This document shows, piece after piece, positions 33,261 to 45,393 of a stretch of DNA of 64,000 bases; the stretch's first letter is position 1, and the number at the start of each line of letters is the position of its first letter. The stretch is from Siphonodentalium dalli (Eukaryota; Mollusca; Scaphopoda; Gadilida; Siphonodentaliidae). Location: NCBI GenBank assembly GCA_032622095.1, contig CP136068.1, forward strand, positions 58,488,025 to 58,552,024, given 5' to 3'. Under the pieces are notes generated by a model. The model searched no databases. It worked only from the letters and a program-made list of their open reading frames with translations, and was not told the DNA's origin. Position numbers and translations under genes: made by a program.

Positions 33261-35816
33261 TCGATAGTCTTACAAACCAAAACGATATCTTAGAAGAGAC
33301 TCGTAATTTTTACCAGACACTATACTCTTCAAAACCAATCAATAGCTATCACACCGAAAATGTGTTTTCTGATTTGGACAACCCCACCCTTTCACCAATG
33401 TCTGCACAAAATATTGAAGGTCCCATAACTCTAAATGAACTTACAACAGCTTTGAAGAAATCTAAAAATGGCAAATCTAGTGGCCTAGATGGTTATCAGT
33501 ATGAATTTTGGAAATTCTTTTGGTCAGATTTAGGTCAAATTCTATGTGAATCACTAAACGAATCCTTTGACGCTGGAGAATTGTCCATCACACAAAGACA
33601 AGGCCTGATTACACTCATTCCAAAGAAAGTCAACGATCGCCAACTTTTAAAGAACTGGAGACCAATAACCTTATTAAACTGTACCTATAAATTAGCATCA
33701 TCGTGTATTGCCGAAAGATTAAAAACCGTACTACCAAACATTATCAATCCTGATCAGACTGGATTCCTAAAAGGCAGATATATCGGCGACAATACAAGGC
33801 TAATATATGACATTATTTATAATACGAAAATAAAAATAAGTCAGGGCTTCTCCTTCTCGTTGACTTTGAAAAGGCATTTGAATTCTGTGTCATGGAAATT
33901 TCTACATAAATGCCTTGATATGTTTAATTTCGGTGACTCGATTAAAAAATGGATCTCAGTGTTCTATAAAAATATAAATTCTTCCGTTCTCGTTAATGGG
34001 CATATATCACAAAATTTTATTATTTCTCGAGGCTGTCGACAGGGAGACCCAATTTCACCCTATATTTTTTTAATATGCGCGGAAGTGCTAGCACTCATGG
34101 TTAGAAATAATAGAAATATTAAAGGTATAACCCTCGGTGGTGAAGAATACAGATTAACCCAATACGCAGACGACACGACACTCATCCTGGACAGCAATGA
34201 AACAAGTGTAAGAGAAGCATATCACATTCTTGACGTTTTCGCACAAATTTCTGGTTTATGGATCAACCCTAGTAAATGTCAGGCGTCGTGGATTGGTTGT
34301 TATACAGGGCGAAGTGACCATATATGCCCAGACCTCAATATAAAATTTTCAGATTCTTTCGACCTACTTGGTATCCGCTTTAATACAAACTTAAACTTAA
34401 TGTCAGATAATTACGAAAAAAAATTCGACGACATAACAAGATCCATTGAAATTTGGAAGCACAGATTACTTTAATACCCCGCTAGGTAGAATAACGGTGA
34501 TTAAATCTCTCATACTCCCCAAACTTACTCACCTATTCATATCGCTCCCCAACCCAGAACCACAATTTGTACATAGACTAGTATCATTGTTTTTTAACTT
34601 TGTGTGGGGCAGCAAGCGTGACCGAGTCAAGAGAAAACTGTTATGCCAAGACTATAAACAAGGTGGCCTCAAGATGGTAGATATTAAAAACTTCATCACT
34701 TCCATGAAAATAACATGGATCAGGTGTTTAGTGAACAAAAGCTCTAAATGGACCCCGTTGACAGAACTCCCTATTCTTAAAGACCCTTTTTTCCTCACCT
34801 ATCATTATTCATATTTTTACAGTAAAGCGAAAAAGGTTCAAAATCACTTTTGGCGCGACGTAATTATAGCATGGGCAAATTTCCTAGAAAAAAATATTAG
34901 AAATGTAAACATATCTACATGCACTCTCTGAAACAACGCCAATATAAAAATGAATGGAAGCCCTATCAATTTTGCTGCATGGCGCAAGGAGGGAATATAT
35001 TTTGTACACGATCTGTTACAAGAAAGCGGCAATTTCCATACGACTGAAACGATATACTCAACTTACAAAATACGTACAAACTTCCTTATCTTAAATAGTA
35101 TCTGACGACAGCTTATCTTTTACTCAAACAAAATCTCAAAACCCATTGTCCGAAGCCCGATGCCCACCCTCCCAGATAATTTTGTGACCCTACTCAGAAA
35201 TCCTCGCGGAGGACGCGATTTCTATGACATATTAAACCACGATTGCCATGTACCCACTTCCCATGCAAAATGGCAAATAGAAATAGGCGAAGAAGAAATT
35301 GACTGGAATATATACAATAAACTACCATTTTCCACGACGCCTGACACAAAGCTTCAATGGCTTCAGTATAGAATTAACTCTAGAATTATATCAACTAATA
35401 GCTTCCTGAAAATAGCCAAAATTCGACAAGATGATACATGCGTGCGTTGCAAAGACAAGAAGGAAAGCATATCACATATATTTTGGGAATGTGAACACGT
35501 TCAAACTTTTCTGACAAACATACATTCATGGGGTAACCGAAACAACGTCAAATTGCAAGCGACTAAACGAATAATGATAATTGGGTCCCGCTGTGTAAAT
35601 GACAATTATACCACTAATTTATTCTGGCTCTTAGTAAAACAATATATCTATAGAACAAAATTCACACCAGAAAAATTAACAATTTCGTCATTCCAAGGAG
35701 ATTTACGCTTTCGATATAAATGTGAAAAATATAATGCACGCCGTGAATTTAAATTGGAAGAGTTCGAAAAAGACTGGTTCTTGTTCAAATTTGCCGTGAA
35801 AGAAAATGCACAATAA
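33261..35816 (+). pseudogene. Tx1/L1-like LINE ORF2: reverse transcriptase and C-terminal CCHC (broken)
   Basis: This is the reverse transcriptase of a target-primed LINE; the endonuclease is absent through 5' truncation. Motifs in order: SKNGKSSGLDGYQYEFWK, NWRPITLLNCTYKLAS, DQTGFLKGRYIGDNTR, then motif A. Motif A (LLVDFEKAFE) is readable only in a shifted frame for about 36 bases, near 33845-33885, so two compensating indels flank it. SRGCRQGDPISPY and the catalytic QYADDTTLIL near 34157 are intact. A frameshift near 34455 moves into a second frame, which has TGA stops near 34931 and 35104. The C-terminus has a CVRCKDKKESISHIFWEC finger and ends at 35816. At least five lesions make it inactive. 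Confidence 0.9.
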
Positions 35817-36044
35817 TTACTCCTATCACCAGAAATGTTATTATTGCTACTATTATATTACTCCCACTATTCATAGCCGTCCTTAGTTGGCCATGAATGA
35901 ATACAGAAATGTCGACCAGAGCACATAACTAATTATTACTTCCATTGTGTATATATATATACCCACATCACATGTTCTTATACTCTGTTAAAGAAACTAT
36001 ATCTACTTGTTCACCACCGATAACAGCCAACCTTCACCCACGGG

Positions 36045-39000
36045 ACTAAGGCTACGTTCACACACCTCGACAAATTGCACGCCAAATTTCACACGATTCG
36101 TCAAATTAAAGCCAATTCCTGCACATATGAATGATATATCTTGAATTCTTAATGTATATTATTTTAGCATTAGAACATATGATTTTAGATACTAAACACA
36201 AATACCGATTACACAGTTGACCCTTAGTGTGGTCGTCAGAGGGTTCGACCCGGAAGAAATTGGTATAGAAGCGGTTTTGGTGTCATTCGACGCGGGAGAA
36301 TCTCGTGTATAACATATCCAAAATCCGCTAAAATCCGCTTTGGGCAAAATTCAGGATCCAAGATGGCGTCCAGCATGGCTGCCGTTAGTCAAAAGATACT
36401 CTGACTGAGATTAATTTGATAACAGTGAGAACAAATGTTGTCATATGTATACAAATGTATACATTTTTGCAAAGGTAAAATGTTGTGCCACCTGTTTATG
36501 GCAAAAATGGAACCCATCGTCCCAGATGGCCGCCAAAATGGCGGCCTAAACTCGAACATTTGAAGTTTTTGCCTAATATCTTAAAGATCAATTCCTGTTG
36601 TTTGATAATGGTTCAGACTGGCGACACTGATTAGTCATATTCATGTTAATTCATCATTGGAGCAATGAAAGATACCATAAATGGGGTCCCAGACTCATCT
36701 ACACCCTAAAAAATTAGATTTTACAGAACGCGGTATAAAATTCCACAAAACTCTCCATTGTGATTACAGTCATATATCAACAAGAAATGGACAGAACTGT
36801 ACAATGTAAGTTGGGCATACCAATATCTATAAATACTCCAATTCAATGAAACCCAAATTGGCGCTTTGTCTCAAAATGGCTGCCAAAATGGCGGTCAAAA
36901 TATGGAAAATGGCGGATATTGATCACAGTGTCATTCAATCCATTATAAGTAGTGGTTGATGAATAAAATTGACTAAATAAATACGAATGTATACCTCTTT
37001 ATGATGCCATTATGCTAGCTCTATGTAAAAACTTAAAAATCAGTACCAAAAATGGCCACCCGATGTGAAAAATACTATTTTCTATCACTTGTTGCTCTCT
37101 GAACTGGGAAACAATGGGTATATTCTTTCAATGATCATTACAGCAATGACATTTCTAATAGATTAGATCATAGTTTACTCCGGTCCTTCACTAATAAGTT
37201 ATAACGAATGCGGTATGAAATTTAACCAAAATCGACTTTGGGGTTCTGGTCACATTTGATATTTAGGGATGAGCAGATCTTGTCTACAAAATAATTGATC
37301 TTTACTTTTATTTGTGAACATTCCATCTCAAATAGACCAAAAGAAACAATAAATGTTATCTAATATGGCTTCCAAAACGAAAATGGTAGACGCTGCCCAG
37401 CTTATCACATAATGGAAGTTGTGAGTGGTGGATGCAGTTGATAGTTGGCTCATATACATCAAAACTATTTATTTTCAATCTTTTGGTGGCTTCCCGCGGG
37501 TTGACAAAATCTCGACTCATCAGTGCTATAATGTCGTATATCCATTATGGCGGGAAACGAGTATTTGATACCATTCGAATCGTGAGAAAAAATCCAATCC
37601 GATGGGCCAAACTGTCCTTGCATTGGATGACAAATATTCGCACAAACCAGTGAAGCAACTGTCGTATCTCCAGCTATCTTTACAATTATTCGTGCTATGA
37701 GGTCGTATGTCCAACAGCAGCCAATCGGACGCTTCAGGTTGTCCACGTGACTTCTGTTTTGTGTTTGTGAATTCTAAAATGTGTGCTATATGGCAGTATC
37801 TCCATGTTAGTCACGTGATCATTTGTTGATTTAAATTTTGTGATTGTTCCACACATTTCTGTATGATCATGCACATGGGTGAATTTTCATAGTGTAGAAT
37901 AGGCACTTTTTAGTTCATAGACACATGCGATTGCCACCATATTTAGCTTAATCTGCATTTATTAGCACAACTTCATTATAGCACGGAAACGAATCGTCGC
38001 TGGCATACGCAAAATGTCATATCTCCAAAAAAGCTATTGTTTTTTAAAAGAAAACGAGGGAATAAACAGAAAACAATATGTGGTTCAATGAACAGCTAAT
38101 GTCAGTTTTTATTGGGATAAATACAACAATACGTCATGCTTTGTCAACATTAGGAGAAATGTTGTCTAAAAACTTCAACCTTCATTTTCTCGGAAAGTTG
38201 AAAATGTAGGTTACATTATAGCACTGATGCGACGAAATATGAACTATTCGGGCTCGGCCATCATTTTCAAGTTTCAAGCTGGAACTAAATGTAGCCCATG
38301 GATTCCCCATTTCGACATGTAAGAAAAGTAGTTTTACTCTGATCTCTTCCCAGATATCAACTCTCCGGTAAATGGTGATCTCTTATGTTCTCTTATACGT
38401 GTGCCAAATACATATATGTATGAAGAAACTATCCCCATACATTGTTTACACATCGACTCCGTAAGTATGTGGAGGTTTTCTTGGACAAGCGGGATTTTCA
38501 AACCTCGAAACCGTCCGTACAAACAATAAAAGTTAATAGGAAATGACGTTGGATGTAGGTCTAGAGTACGTCGTCCGCATGAAATAGTTTTCGTGTCATT
38601 AATTTGCACATATTTCATGCTCTGATGAGCATGGATGAACGCCTTATGTGGCAGTTTTTATTGTCTTACATCCGGAAAATAAGATGTTCATTGTTCACAT
38701 TTCTTAGACAAACATGTTGTTAATCACCATGTTCATGTGGCATTTCTATCCAATGACAACCTTGAAATGCCAGTTAATCAAGCTAAATGGTTGATACCTT
38801 TACGCCTACGTGTCAGATCCAGCCGTGACGCACATTGTGTCTACATATCATTGATGAAATTCACTAAATGTGTAGAAGATATAGGTGCGTCTATATATGT
38901 ACTAGAATGTTTCTATCCACATGTATATACCCACAATCGCATGACACGGAATTGTCACATAAAGTTTGAAGGGTATACAATGTACGTGCGAATTTTCATT

Positions 39001-40719
39001 TTTCCTCTTGATATTGAAGAAAATAATTTTACTTTGAAACTCCCCAGCTCCGATAACCAACTTGCCCACCAATTAAGTAAACCCCAGATTATTCGCTTTT
39101 CCCTCCTGTCCTTTTCACTTTCGACCGAGCACAGGAAACCCTATTATAGCCTGATGCTTCCGGACTTAGACCACCAATGCCAATATATTTGATGTTCCGA
39201 ATAGTCGTTATAAGTAGAAATGTTGACACTGTGTTTTCAAATAATCCAGATTCGTAGCAATTTAATTTCTTTTTAATTAATTTCCAGATAGTCCCTCGTA
39301 ATAAGTGGACATCGTGTTGGATCCTGCAGTAGATACTGCTTAGTTGGAACATTTCGGGCTGAACTGATTGTGGTAGTAGATTATTGGCAACATGTTTAAT
39401 AGGTCTGTCATCGTTAGCTCACAACCGAAGTGTTGTTTCGATTTCCTCTGAGCAAAACTTAAATTTCGACAATTTTCGGTGGCCATTTTGGTAGCCATCT
39501 TAGCATTTTGAATCGTGATTGGCTACTCATACCCACAAAAACATTGATTTCAATCAATGATGTGTATTGGTGCCGAATTGGCGTTTTGTCGAATGGGTTT
39601 TCGTGAATAACTACATATTTGCCATTTTCATTATTATTGGCGACCATGTTGGACGCCATCTTGAATTCTGTATTTTTCCCAAAGCGGATTTTAGCGGATT
39701 TTGGATATGTTATACACGAGATTCTCCCGCGTCGAATGACAACAAAACCGTTTCTTTACCAATTCCTTCTGGGTCTAACCCTCTGACGACCATTCTAAAT
39801 ATCTGCCATTTTCCATATTTTGACCGCCATTTTGGCAGCCATTTTAAGACAAAGCGCCAATTTGGGTTTCATTGAATTGGAGTAATTATAGATAATGGTA
39901 TGCCCAACTTACATTGTACAGTTCTGTCCATTTCTTGTTGATATACGACTGGAATCCCAATGGCGATTTTTGTGGAATTTTATACCGCGTTCTATAAAAT
40001 CAAATTTTTGAGGGTGTATATGAGGCTGGGACCCCATTTATGGTATCTTTCATTGCTCCAATGATGAATTAACATGAATATGACTAATCATTGTCGCCAG
40101 TCTGAACCATTATCAAACAACAGGAATTGATCTTTAAGATATTAGGCAAAAATTTCAAATTTTCGAGTTTAGGCCACCATTTTGGCAGCCATCTGGGACG
40201 AGGGGTTCCATTTTTTCTATAGATATGTGGCATAATACTTTACCTTCGCAAAAATGTATACATTTGTATTAATATGGCAACATTTGTTCTCATTATGTCG
40301 AATTAATCTCAGTCAGAATCTCTTTTGACTAAAGGCGGCCATGTTGGACGCCATCTTCGATCCTGGATTTTGCCCAAAGCGGATTTTAGCGGATTTTGGA
40401 TATGTTGTAGCAGAGATTCTCGCGCGTTGAATGACACCGAGATCGCTTCTATACCAATTTCTTCTGGGTTGACCCCTTTTTTTGCGTACCACGACCACAC
40501 TACCTTAAAAATAGTTTTATATTGTATGTCTGAAATCTCTAAAATTCCATGAGCGCATATATATTTCCAGGCTTCGAAACTGTCCAATATATAATAGACG
40601 GCAATGACTGAAAATAATACTCGTAGTTTATACTCAATATTTAGCGAATCTTTGACATGTAAGTCAAATGCTACGTATTCCCCTGACAAGGTATCCCGGT
40701 TCGTGAACGTGGCCTCAGT
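36045..40719. mobile_element. Large palindromic element with AAGATGGC motifs, CGGG flanks
   Basis: ACTAAGGCTACGTTCACA at 36045 is mirrored by ACTGAGGCCACGTTCACG ending at 40719. CGGG flanks both (36041-36044, 40720-40723). The arms match over more than 1 kb: TTGGTATAGAAGCG, AATCCGCT-AAATCCGC and ATTCATCATTGGAGCAATGA occur near 36250-36680 and inverted near 40030-40470. A second block of the same text lies near 39660-39790. The centre (about 37430-39460) is less symmetric and holds a 151-codon frame at 38737-39192 that matches nothing I know. It lies in the 3'UTR of the LINE. Non-autonomous or transposase lost. Confidence 0.75.
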
Positions 40720-41118
40720 CGGGATTGTATGTAAGTTACGTATGAAAGCTGGTATGTCTGTAGAGAGCGCAAGACAGAGCGATAGGCGTGTGTCTGCATA
40801 TTAATGCATTCTTTAGATGTAACTTGTATTAGCTATGTATACGTATGTTCAAATGTTATTCAATAAAAATATAAAAAAAAAAATAAAAAATAAAAAAATA
40901 AGTCGATCTGACATAAGCCGCGAATCTATTATACGCTTTCAATTAGAACCCAATTAGCTTTGTCGCGACCGGATATCGATGTGTGTTTTGTTTCCGACCG
41001 ATTGACTGCAAGCTTTATTATATGCCCGATGGGTACCAATTGCCAAATGCCAAAAAGCTAGGTGCCACTTTTTGTAGCCAATCAGGATTTTTTTGGAGCC
41101 ATTTCATTTTATTTATAG

Positions 41119-41640
41119 CAATTTGCTAAAAACCTGGGTTAGAAATATGAGGCAGATCAGAAGAAATATGTTCAACTTATTACATTGGATAGCATGTGTG
41201 TGAAGGGTTAATTATTTTCTAAACCGATCAACTAATCGATACCAAAAACTACAGGTGAGGGGTGTGTCATCATAAACCTACATATCAAATATGAAAACAA
41301 TCGGACAAAAAATACTTTGGTTACAGCATCGGATAGCTCATGCCTATGTGCGGATGCAAAGTGTTAATAATTTCTAAACCGATCAACTGATCGATACCAA
41401 AAACTATACAGGTGAGGAGTGTGTCATCATAAACATGCACATATTCGAGTAAATGAATCGGATAGCAAGTGTCTACGGACAGACAGACAGATGGACAGAC
41501 GGACGGACGAACGACGGATGGTTGATCCGGACGTCGGCATTATGTGTACCATACATGGTATGGGTACACATAAAAACTGGTCATTGACCAATTTGGTCAC
41601 TGCCAGCTTGAAACACGATCCTTTATAATCCTCATCAGTG
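41119..41640. repeat. Two tandem 158-bp modules plus GACGGACGGAC tail
   Basis: AACCGATCAACTAATCGATA near 41221 recurs near 41379 (AACCGATCAACTGATCGATA). Each is followed by TACAGGTGAGG and GTGTGTCATCATAAAC. The run ends in GACAGACAGACAG and CGGACGGACG, then GTACCATACATGGTATGGGT and ACACATAAAAACTGG. The last part is the empty site for the hAT at 57412-58286. Confidence 0.75.
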
Positions 41641-41838
41641 ACTACCACTAGTACACATGTCAATTGTATTAGATTTACAGTGCATAAACTTGAACTGCGC
41701 CGAAATAATCTGATTACTCATCAGCATGAGCAATAAATTTAACATGATTGTTCCTACTTATTTAGTTTTCAGCATGAATAATCTTATAGCCTATTACTAA
41801 GTTTACTCTAATGTTAAAACATATACATATTAGATTCT

Positions 41839-42947
41839 CAGGCCTGGAAATCTCAAGCCTACAAGCCCGCCTAGAATTTTCCAAGGCGGTCTTTTTATAG
41901 CCCGCTTCGTCTATGATAGGACATTTATTATTTAGTTATTTTATTGTGTTTAATGAGTAAAATACTGCCTCTAAATCGTAATTATATTGTACAGTGTGAG
42001 CATGTGTGACCTGATGGTAATGTCAAATGGGCATTATATTGGTATCATTAAATTCCGGAATGAACTGTAAATCAGATCTTTTGATCGATTCTCACAAATT
42101 TTAAGAACAAAATAAATTATTTCTCTTCATAAGATTGAGCTTACAATATATTTCACAGGATAAAATCAACACATGTTTGTGGATAGTGAGAACCAAATGT
42201 CACTGTCTCAATTGAGTTCAACCTTTCGGTCTGTTTCCGGTTCCTATCAGTGAAAATTGTATTTAGCTGGTAGTTCTCGCTTCGATTGACAATATTTTAA
42301 TATAATTAGCTAAATGTCTCCAAGTATTCTTGTTTACACTGTTATTCAATTATTAAAGTTCGGAAACTATTCTCTATGTCCCCAATTGCAAACACCCAGT
42401 AAATCTATAGAGAGCGACTTGACCGCTGGAAGCAGCAGTCTGCGATCGGTGATGGAATATGGATTACTTTGAGAAATAAAGCAGTCATTTTTAACTGTAT
42501 TCAAGTGTAAATATAATGGATTTAATATTGTTCTTGATTGTGTATTTTATGTAAAATTACACTTTCATGGAGAATGCTTTTAACATGGACAAACTCAACC
42601 AATTTCGTTGCATGGGTTGGACACCGACTGACAAATTGTTGAGTACAAACACCCTTACATTTTGTTTGTGGTTCATATAAATTATCATAACATATAAAAC
42701 ATAGTTAAATATTCACCATACCATAATTACTGTGGGGGATTTGACATTCACGACTCTGAACATATTGTTTTCACATAACAAAACTAATTTAGATGTTAAA
42801 CAATATCAAAAATAGACAAACTAACGGCAGTAGTAACTCAGATAAAATAAATTATAACTTTTAAAGTTGAGGAGGGCTATAGCCCTCCTAGGCATATCTA
42901 GGAGGGCTATTAATAGCCCTCCTGGATTTTCTAGACTGCCAGCCCTG
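41839..42947. mobile_element. CAGG-ended TIR element, GATTCT flanks
   Basis: CAGGCCTGGAAATC at 41839 faces the inverse of CAGGGCTGGCAGTC at 42947. GATTCT flanks both (41833-41838, 42948-42953). Near the right end are two perfect palindromes, GGAGGGCTATAGCCCTCC at 42871 and one of 24 bp at 42900. Length is 1,109 bp; no coding region was seen. Confidence 0.65.
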
Positions 42948-42967
42948 GATTCTACCCTATCTTAGTT

Positions 42968-43020
42968 TTAACAGCATTACACTCGGCTGGAGATAGTTCT
43001 CCATTACACTCAGCTGGAGA
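42968..43020. repeat. Short direct repeat next to the DNA-binding exon
   Basis: CATTACACTC-GCTGGAGAT occurs twice, at about 42972 and 43001, roughly 40 bp past the exon donor in the intron. Confidence 0.7.
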
Positions 43021-43059
43021 TGAATTATCTGAAATGGAAATTCAAATTAACAGACTAAC

Positions 43060-43536
43060 CTTCACGTTTCATACCCATCTGCAGACACAACCTGAACCGG
43101 CAAAACTGACAATTGTTGCGCGTGTATTTGTTGATAACACATGCTCCCTGATCCTTACAGGCATAATTAAGATTTTTCTGAACTGTCCTTTTGAAGAAAC
43201 CCTTACAACCTTCACATGAAAATGTTGAGTAATGGTATCCCGATCCTTTGTCGCCACACACTGTGCATACAGCTGACTGAGGTATAATCTTTGACTGAGC
43301 ATCTAAGCCACTCTCACTAGCATCTTGAATCACTCTCTCTGGAACGCTCATATTTGAGCTTGACATGCTTTCTGTAGTCTTAACAATGATAGGTTCACCA
43401 CTAGCACTTGTTTTGAACTGTATAGTACTATTAGATTGGTCCCCAGTACATGGTGGTACCACTATAACAAATGTCTTGTCACCTGGTTGTTTTGTCACCT
43501 TCGGAATCATTGCAGAACTCTGTTCTTCTGTTGTAC
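43060..43536 (-). CDS. Orphan nuclear receptor, DNA-binding domain exon
   Basis: A zinc-finger transcription factor that would bind hormone-response-like half sites in the nucleus. The first half of the exon is a linker with an FVIVVPP stretch. The second half is a full nuclear-receptor DNA-binding domain. Finger 1 is CTVC-x13-CEGC and finger 2 is C-x5-C-x9-CQFC, so all eight zinc cysteines are present. The P-box is [10 protein letters not shown], as in NR1, NR2, NR4 and NR6 rather than the ESCKG of NR5. The acceptor is TATGATCCAG/GT and the donor GAAG/GTTAGT, phase 1 at both ends. After GMKRE the split codon is completed to Ala by the exon at 21257. The ATG inside the exon is not the start. 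Subfamily is uncertain: finger 2 resembles NR2/NR4, and the extension in the next exon resembles NR6 (GCNF). Confidence 0.95.
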
Positions 43537-43760
43537 CTGGATCATAGTAATTTAGTATTAAGAAAAGCAATAAGCTGTCTTTAATCCTAACTTATGTTAT
43601 ATCCCCACTGAAAGAGAGAGCTCCAAAATATGAGCTTCTGAAAATAGATCTGAAATAGATTAAATGACCATAATACGCTAAGTGTAATTAATTACCACAG
43701 GTAAAATATGTGCACATATACAGATAACAATACTTATAAATTATTATCATAATCAGAGGC
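43537..43760. other. Intron, no element recognised
   Basis: AT-rich sequence just upstream of the DNA-binding exon; it contains the acceptor tract TTGCTTTTCTTAATACTAAA. Confidence 0.5.
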
Positions 43761-43764
43761 CTTA

Positions 43765-44180
43765 TTTAAGGTCAATTCACACCGGGCGCGAGCGTGTGAT
43801 TTTTATATTCACTCCGCAAACGACCGTATCGCTGGCCACGACGTGGTCACAGCAGTGATGTTATGCCTCGTCAATTTCTCGCTTTGTGGCAAACCAGCTG
43901 GATAATTGGGTCGCTGTCAAATAGGATGTTTATACATGCATATTCATCCTATTTGAAGGTGACACATTCATTCATTGCAGCGATAACAAAGGTGGTGGAG
44001 GACTTTAGTGATATGCTGATAACTGAAGTGCAACGTCATGCATGTTTGTATGGATAAAAAGAGCAATGCTTGGCAAGAGCTCGACGTAATGAGAGGATCG
44101 TCCGGTTAATTTTTGGTCGCAATCCATTCAAAGCTTGTGAAGTCACTTTGCCCATAATTAGCCCTCCCCCCCCCCCCCCA
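43765..44180 (+). mobile_element. Harbinger-type remnant with MADF-like fragment
   Basis: The left end, GGTCAATTCACACCGGGCGC, resembles Harbinger-type termini. Inside, DFSDMLITEVQRHACLYG near 43999-44054 fits the start of a MADF domain. After a stop and a shift comes KKSNAWQELDV, fitting the MADF NAWxEI segment. The middle of the domain is missing. A run of 14 C ends near 44178. The right boundary is unclear. Confidence 0.45.
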
Positions 44181-44990
44181 AAAAACTCACAAACTGGAAT
44201 TATAGAATGAAATTCAATTAAACACAATTGCATTGAGAATTTAGGAAGCCCATGCACCATTCCACTTGACATATTATATTTGTCAATTAAATTTGAAACA
44301 CTCTTACTATGTTATGAGAAGCCAAATTGACATAGTATAGATAATATTCCTTATTGTGCTTAAGCGCAATTAGATCTTCCCTTATTGCGCAATAAGGGAT
44401 TTCTTAAAAGACAATAAGGGATTTCTTAAAAGACATTCCTTATTATGATTAATTACACTCCGTATAATCTAGACTACCAGCATCAAAAGTATTTGTAAGA
44501 TGAAAACAGTTTTGTGTGTCAAGTGGAAGCAGGGGGTATTGTACTGAAATTAACCATTATTGTTTGTGACACTGGGGCCCTGGGGAGCACTTTGATTGAG
44601 ATACTAGGTGGAGAAGCTTGTCCATTTCATCATGTTATTTCATCCATAAAATGTTACCCCACACATGTTGATTTCAACAAAAATCGATGAGTAACTTCAT
44701 CATGTAGCTATCCCCATTGACCATACCAACCCACACCTGAATATATCTTCTGCTTTGTTCATTATTATATGTTCCTTATAGATTCAAGAAATAGCAGGAT
44801 ATCTATTGATTACATTGGATTATAATTGCATGTATCTACTTTGTTGTCATATAACTTTTGACAGGCAAAATCTGCCTCTACCCACGTCATCCTGGTCCTG
44901 ATGAAGATACACTAGTTATCGAAAGCGCTAGACCATTACAAGGATTTTGCAACGATTGAGAGCCTCCCTGGAGGATTCTCCTCGGCTTTA
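44181..44990. other. Intron, no gene; short direct repeats
   Basis: AATAAGGGATTTCTTAAAAG occurs twice in tandem near 44391-44435. The rest is AT-rich. From about 44880 sequence typical of Penelope-like element ends begins (GATACACTAGTTATCGAAAG, CTCCTCGGCTTTATTTATTT). Confidence 0.5.
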
Positions 44991-45020
44991 TTTATTTCCT
45001 TACAACTCAATCATTGCACT

Positions 45021-45393
45021 ATGGTCACCAGCATCTCTTTCACCAGTGTCACATCAGGTGACAGCAATCTCACTACACCCAACATGTCCCTAACTACAGT
45101 CATCGACAACGTAGACACGCATAGGGGAACCAAAGGGCCTTACAAATACAACTGTATGACACGCAACAGCATATATCTAATTGCTCCAAACAATATGTCG
45201 GAGAATCCAAAAGGAACCTCCGTGATCGTCTAAAAGAACACTAGCAGACATCAAACACAGCCGCCCCAAACCGGTAGCTCTGCACTTCACACAATACGGG
45301 CACGGCCCACATACGCTTAAATATCGCATTATAGACATCCTAAAATCAGAACCAGAAAACAGCACACCAGCGAGTAAAGAAAGAGGTATCTGA
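45021..45393 (+). pseudogene. Penelope-like retroelement, GIY-YIG endonuclease fragment
   Basis: KGPYKYNCMTRNSIYLI carries the conserved lead-in to the GIY-YIG nuclease of Penelope/Poseidon elements. After a frameshift near 45182, CSKQYVGESKRNLRDRLKEH gives the GIY-YIG core. After a one-base loss near 45240, LADIKHSRPKPVALHFTQYG and ILKSEPENS complete the domain, ending in TGA at 45391-45393. The reverse transcriptase is absent. The fragment is dead but recognisable in all its blocks. Confidence 0.8.

Larger units (their letters stand above)
33261..40894 (+). mobile_element. 5'-truncated Tx1/L1-like LINE with 16-bp target duplication
   Basis: The repeated AAAATAAGTCGATCTG lies at 33245-33260 and again at 40895-40910, directly after an A-rich tail (from about 40862). 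The body therefore begins inside the ORF2 coding region. A 4,675-bp palindromic element (36045-40719) has since inserted into the 3'UTR, so the LINE itself is about 3 kb. The host is the TTF-type element. Confidence 0.8.
32522..41118 (-). mobile_element. Remnant TTF-zinc-finger DNA element (hAT-type), split by a LINE
   Basis: The outer segments 32522-33260 and 40911-41118 rejoin once the LINE is removed. The left end starts CAGGGTTCGCGCTGG and the right end closes AAAAACCTG, an imperfect hAT-like pair. No target duplication could be shown. The left segment encodes the N-terminus of a TTF-type zinc-finger protein on the minus strand. The outer limits are tentative. Confidence 0.45.

Noticed and set aside
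36240-36300. GGTTCGACCC-like text resembling a tRNA T-arm
   Set aside because: No cloverleaf could be formed around it and it lies in a transposon arm.
38737-39192. 151-codon plus-strand frame in the centre of the 36045-40719 element
   Set aside because: No recognisable domain, no element gene context, composition like the surrounding non-coding sequence.
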